NCBI GenBank assembly: GCA_038202925.1
Contig: JBBREM010000118.1
Span: forward strand, 1-8,008
Direction of reading: 5' to 3'
Origin: JAEVZK01 sp038202925
Lineage (GTDB): Bacteria; Armatimonadota; Fimbriimonadia; Fimbriimonadales; Fimbriimonadaceae
Length of the DNA: 8,008 bases
The first letter of the stretch is position 1. The number at the start of each line of letters is the position of its first letter. The notes below the pieces were generated by a model. It searched no databases and was not told the origin of the DNA. It saw nothing but the letters and a program-made list of their open reading frames with translations. Shown here one piece after another: positions 1-5,460 of the stretch. Position numbers and translations under genes: made by a program.

Positions 1-608
1 TAGGTGAGCCCAGCATGTGGATGGCAACTTTGCAGCCCTACATGAAGAGCAAGGATATCCTCGTGTGCCCGACGGCGAACGTGATGCTCAAGAGCGTGAC
101 GTTTCCGGATCGGGCGACCGCAAGCATGGGAATGAACTCATACCTGGGGTTGTATTTCAACCACTACTACTATGCGAACTTTCCCAACGTCTGTGAAACC
201 GTCGGCAAGGATACGGGTGCTCGACCGGTTACGACGAGCACCATGGAGTATCCCGCGATAACGGTCTATATGGCCGACGGCTTTGATAAGACTGTCGGGA
301 CGAGGACACCGCGTGGCTACTGGCTTGATCCAGGCTACGGTCTAGGCCGGAGATTTGGACTTTCAGATCGTCACATCACGCCTGGTGCCGGGGGGGGCGG
401 GGGCAGAACCAACGTTGCGCTCATGGATGGCCATGCTAAATCTTATAAGACCTACGCTCTGCTCAACCAGATGGCTATAGACACCGGCACAAACGACTAC
501 GTCGATATGACCAACTACAACGCCGCCGGCGTGATTTGGGACGTGGACGCTCCCAATCCGTTCACTAAGCCCGGGCTTTATCCGAGCAATTGCTGTACGA
601 ACCCTTGA
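1..608 (+). CDS. Prepilin-like (DUF1559-type) protein, C-terminal part, truncated by window edge
   Basis: The reading frame is open from the first complete codon (base 3) to TGA at 606-608, giving about 201 residues with the N-terminus missing. It reads like the C-terminal globular part of the DUF1559 / H-X9-DG family. Near the start it has a W..LQPYMKSKDILVCP segment, as these proteins do after their N-terminal helix. Near residue 140 it has ALMDGHAKSYK, the DG signature. The preceding His is 17 residues before the DG rather than the usual 9, because a glycine-rich insertion (GAGGGGG) sits between them. Members with intact N-termini carry a type III signal and are inner-membrane pseudopilins of unknown substrate. 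The missing N-terminus means the prepilin signal is inferred, not seen. The next gene starts on the last base of this stop codon. Confidence 0.82.
   Translation, partial: GEPSMWMATLQPYMKSKDILVCPTANVMLKSVTFPDRATASMGMNSYLGLYFNHYYYANFPNVCETVGKDTGARPVTTSTMEYPAITVYMADGFDKTVGTRTPRGYWLDPGYGLGRRFGLSDRHITPGAGGGGGRTNVALMDGHAKSYKTYALLNQMAIDTGTNDYVDMTNYNAAGVIWDVDAPNPFTKPGLYPSNCCTNP
390..403 (+). repeat. G8-C-G5 homopolymer tract inside the prepilin-like gene
   Basis: Eight G residues (390-397), one C, then five G residues (399-403) encode the glycine-rich insertion just before the DG motif. A gain or loss of one base here would shift the frame before the family signature. It could be a slippage-prone site or simply a glycine-coding run. 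Confidence 0.7.
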
Positions 609-760
609 TGGAAAGGCGCACCTGGATTGTGATGGTCGCCATTATCGCAACGATAGTGGCGGCTGGGTTCATATGGAAGAGCGCGAGCGCTCCGACTGAA
701 ACCATTACGGATTACAAGAGGATCATTCCAAAAGGCGCCGGCAAGTTTGACCGAGAATGA
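608..760 (+). CDS. Small single-helix membrane protein (50 aa), coupled to the prepilin-like gene
   Basis: A 50-residue frame begins with ATG at 608-610, overlapping the upstream TGA by one base (TGATG), and ends at TGA 758-760. The protein begins MERRTW, continues with a hydrophobic segment at about residues 6-23 (IVMVAIIATIVAAGF) and ends in a polar tail rich in Lys, Arg and Thr. This is the layout of a single-pass inner-membrane protein with a short periplasmic tail, or an uncleaved signal anchor. No Shine-Dalgarno sequence is visible before the ATG, so translation probably depends on ribosomes finishing the prepilin-like gene. I recognise no family. The main support is the overlap, the clean helix and an equivalent gene in the same position behind the other prepilin gene of this window. 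Confidence 0.6.
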   Translation: MERRTWIVMVAIIATIVAAGFIWKSASAPTETITDYKRIIPKGAGKFDRE

Positions 761-785
761 ACTCGCCTAAGCGACCTGTGTTCCT

Positions 786-852
786 GATGCCCGGATATCC
801 GTATCTGACTCTGCTAGGAAATTGATGACCTGACCGGGCATCCGCCGTCAGG
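786..852. other. Cluster of inverted repeats downstream of the first prepilin module
   Basis: GATGCCCGG (786-794) is perfectly complementary to CCGGGCATC (834-842). An overlapping alternative pair is CCTGAC (829-834) with GTCAGG (847-852). The two stems are mutually exclusive. No U-rich run follows on the plus strand, so this is not a standard intrinsic terminator, but it lies where the plus-strand transcript should end. Apart from these repeats and the terminator that follows, I see nothing in 761-890. Confidence 0.35.
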
Positions 853-890
853 ATGCATGCCGGAGCCCGACAGCGGCTTCCCCAGCGGCC

Positions 891-927
891 AAAATAAAAG
901 CCCAGCCCCTATTGCTAAGGGCTGGGC
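891..927 (-). terminator. Intrinsic terminator of the second prepilin operon
   Basis: A perfect 9-bp GC-rich stem (GCCCAGCCC at 900-908 with GGGCTGGGC at 919-927) encloses a 10-base loop. Read on the minus strand, the hairpin is followed at once by TTTTATTTT (899-891). This is a classic Rho-independent terminator about 25 bases past the stop codon of the 84-residue protein. It points only leftward, because no T-run follows it on the plus strand. Confidence 0.88.
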
Positions 928-949
928 GATCTCAATCTCGGAGCCGTGT

Positions 950-1204
950 CTAGCGGCTGCCGGCCAGGTTTGCGCTGGGATCAGCTCCGCCGTCTTTTAC
1001 GGCGGCGGTGCCATGCCCGGCAGCGGCATCCTCGCGCTGCATCTGTTCTTTCTCCATCTGCGCCATGCTCTTGGCCGGCGACGGATGATTAACGCCTTGC
1101 TCGAGAGCAGGGGGCGCAAAGAACTTGAAGCCCGCGAAGACGGCGACGCCAAGCGCGGCCACCGCGGCCACGACAGCCGCCACCTTTTTCATCGTATCGT
1201 TCAT
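950..1204 (-). CDS. Small single-helix membrane protein (84 aa), coupled to the prepilin gene
   Basis: The gene starts at ATG 1204-1202, overlapping the prepilin stop as ATGA, and ends just before a strong intrinsic terminator, so it is the last gene of a two-gene operon. The protein has a short basic N-terminus (MNDTMKK), an Ala/Val-rich hydrophobic helix at about residues 8-30 and a polar tail of about 54 residues. The tail includes a Met/Gln/Glu-rich stretch (AQMEKEQMQRED) and then Gly/Ala/Asp-rich, probably disordered, sequence. Topology suggests an inner-membrane anchor with a periplasmic tail. A cleaved signal peptide is the alternative, given the AGFKFFAPPA boundary. No family is recognised. 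The lack of a clear Shine-Dalgarno suggests translational coupling. It matches in position and layout the 50-residue protein behind the first prepilin-like gene. Confidence 0.72.
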   Translation of the reverse strand: MNDTMKKVAAVVAAVAALGVAVFAGFKFFAPPALEQGVNHPSPAKSMAQMEKEQMQREDAAAGHGTAAVKDGGADPSANLAGSR

Positions 1205-2142
1205 GAGCGTTGCGCCAAGGCCAAGTTTTTCTTTCCTTGTGCCTTCGCTGCAGCCGGATCGCTAATCCACATGGGATCGAGCGTTGACTCGCGTTTCATG
1301 GCCTTGGAGTGGCCGTCCGCAAACCCGAAGTTGGTCACGGTGCCGTACTGCTCCATCGTCATTCCGTCGCTCGTACCGCACCAAACCGCGCCATAATTGT
1401 CGAACTTAGGAAACGCGCTGATGAAGCAGCTGGTGCCGCAACCTGTTGGATCGAGGCCTAGGCCGATCGCCTGCGCCTCCGACTGGCTGTACATGTACCA
1501 TCTCTGGTCGGCCCTATGCTGCCAGAAGCCGTTGTAGTACGACCACGTGCAAAAGAGCGGGACGAGCGAAATGGTGCCGGCCGGCTCGTCGATCGCAGAA
1601 CCGTTGAGCGATGGGCTGGCACTTGCACTGGGGTTGCCGCTCGGATAGGAGGCAGCATCCCAACCTGAAACGCCGTAAGCCGTCAGCGGCTGGCTTGGCT
1701 TGTTGTAGGTGGGACCGTAGCTGAGGAAGCCGCCACCATTTGGCTCGGGGTTGTTGTTGCCGATGCAGTTAAGCGGAGCTCGTGTAAGACTGTCCTGGGG
1801 GCTCTTGGCGATCTCCCTGCTCTTTGTATACGGATCCAGGACAAAGTGGAACGAGTTGGTGTGCTGACACGGCAAGATGCCCCCGTGAAACCGGGTGCAG
1901 GCCCAGTCGGACATGCCGTTGCGCAGCATTGGGTTAATGTCGTCGTAGTCACCCATGTACATTTGAGTTGACAGCGAAATCTGCTTGACATTTGACAGAT
2001 CTGCCGTCTTCTTCGCGGCTTCTTTAGCCTGGGCGAATACAGGGAATAGGATCGCCGCGAGAATCGCGATAATCGCGATCACGACGAGAAGCTCGATGAG
2101 TGTAAAGGCGCCCTTTTGCGCCCCTCTTCGAATGTTAATCAT
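1201..2142 (-). CDS. Type IV prepilin-like protein with DUF1559-type C-terminus (313 aa)
   Basis: The N-terminus carries a type III signal: a basic leader (MINIRRGAQKGA) followed by FTLIELLVVIAIIAILAAIL, with the conserved Glu five residues after the likely cleavage point. That point would be after Ala12 rather than Gly. The helix runs into FPVFAQAKEAAKK and then the family-typical NVKQISLSTQMYMGDYDD. Near residue 276 lies FADGHSKAMK, the C-terminal DG signature, but the His expected ten residues before the Asp is Tyr266 (Y-X9-DG). The product should be processed by a prepilin peptidase and sit in the inner membrane as a pseudopilin; its partner or cargo is unknown. I place the start at ATG 2142 because GGGAAGG lies six bases upstream. 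An in-frame ATG at 2172 would add ten residues ahead of a normal leader. Confidence 0.92.
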   Translation of the reverse strand: MINIRRGAQKGAFTLIELLVVIAIIAILAAILFPVFAQAKEAAKKTADLSNVKQISLSTQMYMGDYDDINPMLRNGMSDWACTRFHGGILPCQHTNSFHFVLDPYTKSREIAKSPQDSLTRAPLNCIGNNNPEPNGGGFLSYGPTYNKPSQPLTAYGVSGWDAASYPSGNPSASASPSLNGSAIDEPAGTISLVPLFCTWSYYNGFWQHRADQRWYMYSQSEAQAIGLGLDPTGCGTSCFISAFPKFDNYGAVWCGTSDGMTMEQYGTVTNFGFADGHSKAMKRESTLDPMWISDPAAAKAQGKKNLALAQRS

Positions 2143-2199
2143 ATGAGACCTTCCCGAATGCATGATGACCAAGAAGCTCTAACCGCTTGATTCCTTGGC

Positions 2200-2229
2200 A
2201 TAGTAACACAACTTCGCGCTACGTGGTAA
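2200..2229 (-). promoter_or_regulatory. Candidate promoter of the prepilin operon
   Basis: On the minus strand TTACCA (2229-2224) is followed after 18 bases by TACTAT (2205-2200). This gives a leader of roughly 50 bases before the ATG at 2142, including the GGGAAGG ribosome-binding site at about 2155-2149. The boxes match the sigma-70 consensus at 4/6 and about 5/6. The spacing equals that of the two better promoters at 6398-6458. Confidence 0.4.
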
Positions 2230-2335
2230 AAAGAACCTGAATCGAGACGCGAGTTGTACATGAAATTCTCAACTTGAGGACGCCAGGCTCTTGGGCACGC
2301 TGTCTAAATCTGTGGCCGAACCTGGGCGACGGGGG

Positions 2336-2347
2336 TACCTTCAAGGC
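2336..2347 (+). promoter_or_regulatory. Possible -10 element close to the rph start (leaderless candidate)
   Basis: TACCTT (2336-2341) fits the TANNNT pattern and ends six bases before the ATG at 2348, which would put the transcription start on or next to the start codon. No convincing -35 box lies 17-18 bases upstream. The AAGG next to the ATG is too close to work as a Shine-Dalgarno. Low confidence on its own; compare the selA start. Confidence 0.25.
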
Positions 2348-3058
2348 ATGCGTCCTGACGGTCGACAACCTGACCAACTCCGCCCTTTCTCCCTCGAACG
2401 CGATGTCTCGAAGTTTGCGGAAGGCTCGTGCCTCGTCAAGATCGGCGACACGCACATGCTGGTCACAGCGACGGTCGAGGACCGCGTGCCCCCCTTTCTG
2501 AAAGGCAAGGGGCAAGGCTGGGTCACGGCCGAATACTCTATGCTTCCACGCTCAGGAAGACAGCGAAACCAGCGTGATCTGATGAAGCCTAATGGGCGAA
2601 ATATGGAGATTCAGCGCCTGATCGGACGCGCGATTCGAAGCGTCGTCGATCTCGATCGCCTCGGCGAACGCACGATTTCCCTCGACTGCGACGCCGTCCA
2701 AGCGGATGGCGGCACGAGATGCGCCGGCATTACCGGAGCCTATGTCGCCCTATACGATGCGATGCGTTGGATGCTGGACAAGCGAATGATCAAGCAGATC
2801 CTGATCAAGGAGCCTCTCGCCGCGGTGAGCGTGGGCATATCGCGAGGCGGGGAAGTGTTGGACCTCAATTACGACGAAGACTCGACCGCTCATACCGACA
2901 TGAATGTCGTCATGACCGAGTCAGGCAAGTTCATCGAGATCCAGGGCACGGCCGAGCAAGACCCGTTTAGCGCGGAAATGCTGGGCAAGATGCTCAAGAT
3001 GGCGAAGAAGGGGATCGACGAGCTAATCCTGGCTCAGAAAGAAGTGCTCGGCATCTAG
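2348..3058 (+). CDS. rph: Ribonuclease PH
   Basis: This is a 236-residue RNase PH, near the usual length (238 in E. coli, from memory). The enzyme is a cytoplasmic hexameric phosphorolytic 3'-5' exonuclease that trims tRNA 3' ends. Visible motifs in order are MRPDGRQPDQLRPFSLE at the N-terminus, FLKGKGQGWVTAEYSMLPRS (residues 50-69), RNMEIQRLIGRAIR (84-97) and LDCDAVQADGGTRCAGITGA (112-131, with phosphate-binding Arg124). The acidic pair Asp178 and Asp184 lies in DEDSTAHTDMNVVMT, followed by IEIQGTAEQDPF. The ATG at 2348 matches the family N-terminus; an upstream in-frame start at 2291 would add 19 residues with no family counterpart. No properly spaced Shine-Dalgarno is present (only AAGG one base before the ATG). 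The 3' end overlaps the convergent ABC gene by four bases. Confidence 0.96.
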   Translation: MRPDGRQPDQLRPFSLERDVSKFAEGSCLVKIGDTHMLVTATVEDRVPPFLKGKGQGWVTAEYSMLPRSGRQRNQRDLMKPNGRNMEIQRLIGRAIRSVVDLDRLGERTISLDCDAVQADGGTRCAGITGAYVALYDAMRWMLDKRMIKQILIKEPLAAVSVGISRGGEVLDLNYDEDSTAHTDMNVVMTESGKFIEIQGTAEQDPFSAEMLGKMLKMAKKGIDELILAQKEVLGI

Positions 3059-3753
3059 GTGCGCACCGCTCGTTCTTCGATCTCGGCAAGCACCCCGTCG
3101 CGAATGTGGAAAATCCGGTCGGAGACGTCAAGCATCTTGTGATCGTGGGTGGCGGAGATGACCGTTACCGAGTGCTCCTGATTGAGGTGGCGCAGGAGAT
3201 CGATAATCTCCTGTCCGGTTTTCAAGTCGAGGTTGCCGGTCGGTTCGTCAGCAAGCACGATCGATGGAGAGTTGGCCAGCGACCGCGCGATCGCCACGCG
3301 CTGCTGTTGGCCCCCTGAGAGCTCGCTAGGGCGGTGGTGGTAGCGATTGGCTAATCCGACCTGGTCGAGGAGCTTCATGCCCTTCTCGTCGGCTTCATCA
3401 GGCTTCAGTCCGGCGAACAGCATCGGCAGCGTCACGTTCTCCAGCGCGGTGCGCACTTGGATCAGGTTGAAGGTCTGGAAGATGTAGCCGATCGTGTGGC
3501 AGCGCAGGTATGCGAGCTCGCGCGGGGTGAGCTGGGCGATGTCGACGCTGTTGACATAAACCGAACCTTCGCTCGGCTTGTCCAAGCCGCCAATCATGTT
3601 AAAGAGCGTGCTTTTCCCCGATCCGCTCGGGCCCATGATCGAGAGGTATTCGCCTTCTTCAATCTCACATGACACTCCGTTCAGCGCGCGCACGGCGGTC
3701 TCGCCCTCCCCGTACTGTTTGACGAGGTCAGTCGTGCGGACCACCGCGCTCAT
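3055..3753 (-). CDS. ABC transporter ATP-binding protein, LolD/MacB family
   Basis: This is a complete 232-residue nucleotide-binding subunit. It has Walker A GPSGSGKST (residues 41-49), the Q-loop in IFQTFNL (Gln93), signature LSGGQQQRVAIARSL (from 145), Walker B IVLADE with catalytic Glu170, D-loop GNLD and switch His203 in SATHDH. The QTFNLI segment and the DEPTGNLD-LKTG pattern are typical of the LolD/MacB/FtsE-like group, whose members use mechanotransmission with FtsX-type permeases rather than a classic import channel. Its ATG overlaps the stop of such a permease as ATGA (3750-3753), so the two should form one inner-membrane complex. It is the last gene of the operon. Its stop overlaps the rph stop on the opposite strand, and I see no intrinsic terminator after it. 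The transported or extracted substrate is unknown. Confidence 0.95.
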   Translation of the reverse strand: MSAVVRTTDLVKQYGEGETAVRALNGVSCEIEEGEYLSIMGPSGSGKSTLFNMIGGLDKPSEGSVYVNSVDIAQLTPRELAYLRCHTIGYIFQTFNLIQVRTALENVTLPMLFAGLKPDEADEKGMKLLDQVGLANRYHHRPSELSGGQQQRVAIARSLANSPSIVLADEPTGNLDLKTGQEIIDLLRHLNQEHSVTVISATHDHKMLDVSDRIFHIRDGVLAEIEERAVRT

Positions 3754-4304
3754 ATATCCACCCTAAGCGCCGCCGCCGCAGGCATGCGCGCGGCCTGTAC
3801 GGCCGGAGCTACCGCCGCGACGACGGTCAGAAGAAGACCTAAAGACGTCGAGACGCCGACGACCGCCAGCGAGCCGAGAAAAGGCGCGCCAGAAGCCACG
3901 ACGATGGCCATGCTTCCGATGAGCGAGCCGGTGAGCGATGCAACCAGTCCAATAACCAGCGACTCCAAGAGGAAGACTTTCACGATGAATCGGTCGGAGG
4001 CCCCGAGGCACTTGATCGTGCCGATCTCGCGGTAGCGCTCGGTGACGGACATCAGCATCGAATTGGTGACCCCGACGACGCACATGATGAGCGAGGTGGC
4101 GGCCAACCATTGAAGCCGCTGAATCTCAAAGGGCTCGGCGCCAAAGGTGTTTACCCGCATCGTTTGCACGGAGGCGAAGAAAGCCATGCCTAGGGCGATG
4201 CCGATGGCGGTGAGGCCGTGCCGCCATATCCTAACGCGGATGCCGGCGAGCGCCTGATTCCAGGCCACCCAAAGGGGCGGATCGACATCCTTGAACTGCT
4301 TCAT
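3750..4304 (-). CDS. Short FtsX/MacB-type ABC permease (184 aa) lacking the periplasmic domain
   Basis: Four membrane segments can be seen at about residues 31-48, 67-87, 108-136 and 148-170. Between segments 2 and 3 lies SVTERYREIGTIKCLGASDR, the cytoplasmic coupling-helix signature of FtsX-like permeases. After segment 4 comes PAVQAARMPAAAALRVDI, the family's usual C-terminus. Ordinary MacB/LolC-type permeases have about 400 residues, because a periplasmic domain of some 200 residues separates segments 1 and 2. Here only about 18 residues separate them, so that domain is absent. No remnant or frameshift is evident, and the start overlaps the upstream stop as ATGA (4301-4304), so the short form looks native. 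It should pair with the ATPase that follows. Whether it moves a lipid, a peptide or a signal cannot be told from the sequence. Confidence 0.88.
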   Translation of the reverse strand: MKQFKDVDPPLWVAWNQALAGIRVRIWRHGLTAIGIALGMAFFASVQTMRVNTFGAEPFEIQRLQWLAATSLIMCVVGVTNSMLMSVTERYREIGTIKCLGASDRFIVKVFLLESLVIGLVASLTGSLIGSMAIVVASGAPFLGSLAVVGVSTSLGLLLTVVAAVAPAVQAARMPAAAALRVDI

Positions 4305-4684
4305 TTTGTCTTCTTCGCCGCCATCACGATCAGGCCGCGCTGCACCAGCATCTGCAGGAACGCCCCGAGCGACGCATCCGCTTCGGCCTTGTTCATCTTA
4401 TAGCGAATTCGCAATTCTTTCGAGAGCGCATCGAAAGTGAGTTTGCCGTCGATGAGATCCCAAACGAAGGAACCCACTTCCTCGAGTTCGTAGCTCTTGA
4501 CCAGCGGTTTGCCGCTGCTCTTGGAGGCCATGCGCAGCAGCAGGTTCGGGCGGGCGAGAGGCCCTTGCACGGTCACGATGTTGCCCTCTCGGGAGCACGA
4601 GACTTCGGGGTTTCGGACCGGAATTGCCTTGCCCATCGCACCCGGCGACGGCGCGGACTGCTGCTTCAGCCAACCCAGTCGCAC
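4301..4684 (-). CDS. PqqD-like domain protein (127 aa)
   Basis: The C-terminal half matches the PqqD fold pattern. SYELEEVGSFVWDLIDGK (about residues 64-81) is followed by FDALSKELRIRYKMNKAEAD and by LGAFLQMLVQRGLI (106-119), the winged-helix core that ends most members. In RiPP pathways PqqD-type domains bind precursor peptides, but many free-standing members have no known role. I place the start at GTG 4684: GGAGG sits five bases upstream, and the protein then begins MRLGWLKQQ. A frame open further upstream (ATG 4810) would be read wholly within the preceding gene. The start overlaps the end of the 264-residue gene by 19 bases, and the stop overlaps the permease start as ATGA. No radical-SAM enzyme or precursor peptide is present, so a RiPP role is only a possibility. 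It may act as a cytoplasmic partner of the transporter. Confidence 0.82.
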   Translation of the reverse strand: MRLGWLKQQSAPSPGAMGKAIPVRNPEVSCSREGNIVTVQGPLARPNLLLRMASKSSGKPLVKSYELEEVGSFVWDLIDGKLTFDALSKELRIRYKMNKAEADASLGAFLQMLVQRGLIVMAAKKTK

Positions 4685-5460
4685 TGCGGCCTCCAGCGGG
4701 TGTGCCGGAAGCGGCTTCGGATCGTGACGATCTGATTCAGATCGGGCTGCACCGACACGAAAGCCCCTACCGATTCCAGTAAGCCCTTCATGGTCAGGTG
4801 GGTTCCGCATTCATCGGCACGAACTGATGGCTGCTTCAGCCGCAGCGCCGCAGTGGCCCACTCGGCCAGCTCGTATTTTTCGAGGAGCTGCTCCGCAAAT
4901 CCCCAGCGCGAGCATTCAATTGAAGCACCACGCGCTTTGAACCAAAGGGTAGTCTTGCCGGCCTTGAATTCGTGGCGCTCCAGTTCCAGGCCATAGGGCA
5001 TGGCAACCCGTAGCCCTAGGACAGCCCATAACTCACGCTCGCCGCGCTCGCCGTCGAAACTCTCGATCAGTTGCCTGAATGCCGGCAAAAGCGAGCCCTT
5101 CCGATCGCCGTCGATCTCGAGAAAGAACACGCGCGAGGTTGGCTCTGAGTAAAAAAGGGCGCCGCGTCCCTGGCCTGCGCCAAGCCACTTGTACTGCAGC
5201 CTGCCATCTTGCTCGTCAACCTTGCTTTGGAAGGCGATCCTCTCTTTCTTCGCGTCTTGGCCGAGCCTAGCCAAATAGGATTCGAGCTTCGTATCCAGCC
5301 GAAGCCCATCCTTCGCCTTCTTCCAACGAATCTGAATACTCTCTTTTCCCGACGAGGCAAGGCGGGCGTAGCCTTCCGCTCGGTTGCCGGAGACATTGAT
5401 CGGCGCCCAATCCTCAGGATGCGAAAAGGCGAAGCCCTGCCAAGCGAATTCCGTATTCAA
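4666..5460 (-). CDS. Uncharacterised 264-aa protein between TatA and the PqqD-like protein
   Basis: I do not recognise a family. The start is TTG 5460-5458, overlapping the tatA stop as TTGA; no ATG in the frame suits better. The protein has no signal peptide or membrane helix, so it is probably cytoplasmic. The N-terminal part (WQGFAFSHPEDWAPINVSGN, then GYARLASSGKESIQIRW) has the look of a PsbP/DUF1795-like beta fold. A second stretch at about residues 148-186 (GLRVAMPYGLELERHEFKAG, then TTLWFKARGASIECSRW) shows the same pattern: hydrophobic strand, Pro, Gly, strand, Arg-Trp. This suggests an internal duplication. The C-terminal 45 residues (THLTMKGLLESVGAF, then IRSRFRHTRWRPQCDW) form a third, basic and Trp-rich piece. 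Its 3' end overlaps the PqqD-like gene, so the two are probably made together. It could be a substrate-recognition or regulatory factor for the transporter, but that is a guess from position. Confidence 0.75.
   Translation of the reverse strand: MNTEFAWQGFAFSHPEDWAPINVSGNRAEGYARLASSGKESIQIRWKKAKDGLRLDTKLESYLARLGQDAKKERIAFQSKVDEQDGRLQYKWLGAGQGRGALFYSEPTSRVFFLEIDGDRKGSLLPAFRQLIESFDGERGERELWAVLGLRVAMPYGLELERHEFKAGKTTLWFKARGASIECSRWGFAEQLLEKYELAEWATAALRLKQPSVRADECGTHLTMKGLLESVGAFVSVQPDLNQIVTIRSRFRHTRWRPQCDWVG

Noticed and set aside
857..1396. Long plus-strand open frame of 179 codons
   Set aside because: It runs across the intrinsic terminator and antisense to the small membrane protein and prepilin genes, has no ribosome-binding site and its translation resembles no family.
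2143..2172. Ten-residue extension of the prepilin to an ATG at 2172
   Set aside because: The ATG at 2142 has GGGAAGG at proper spacing and gives a leader of normal length.
2291..2347. Upstream in-frame start for rph adding 19 residues
   Set aside because: RNase PH proteins begin at the MRP-x-GR motif, which is encoded at 2348; the extension has no family counterpart.
2219..2515. Minus-strand open frame over the start of rph
   Set aside because: It is the shadow of rph on the other strand and would block the promoter region of the prepilin operon; the RNase PH reading is unambiguous.
4301..4684. Full RiPP biosynthesis cluster around the PqqD-like protein
   Set aside because: No radical-SAM enzyme, peptidase or precursor-like short gene is present in the operon, and no space exists between its genes for one.
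4685..4810. Upstream extension of the PqqD-like gene to an ATG at 4810
   Set aside because: The extension lies inside the 264-residue gene in another frame, and GTG 4684 has an ideal GGAGG five bases upstream.
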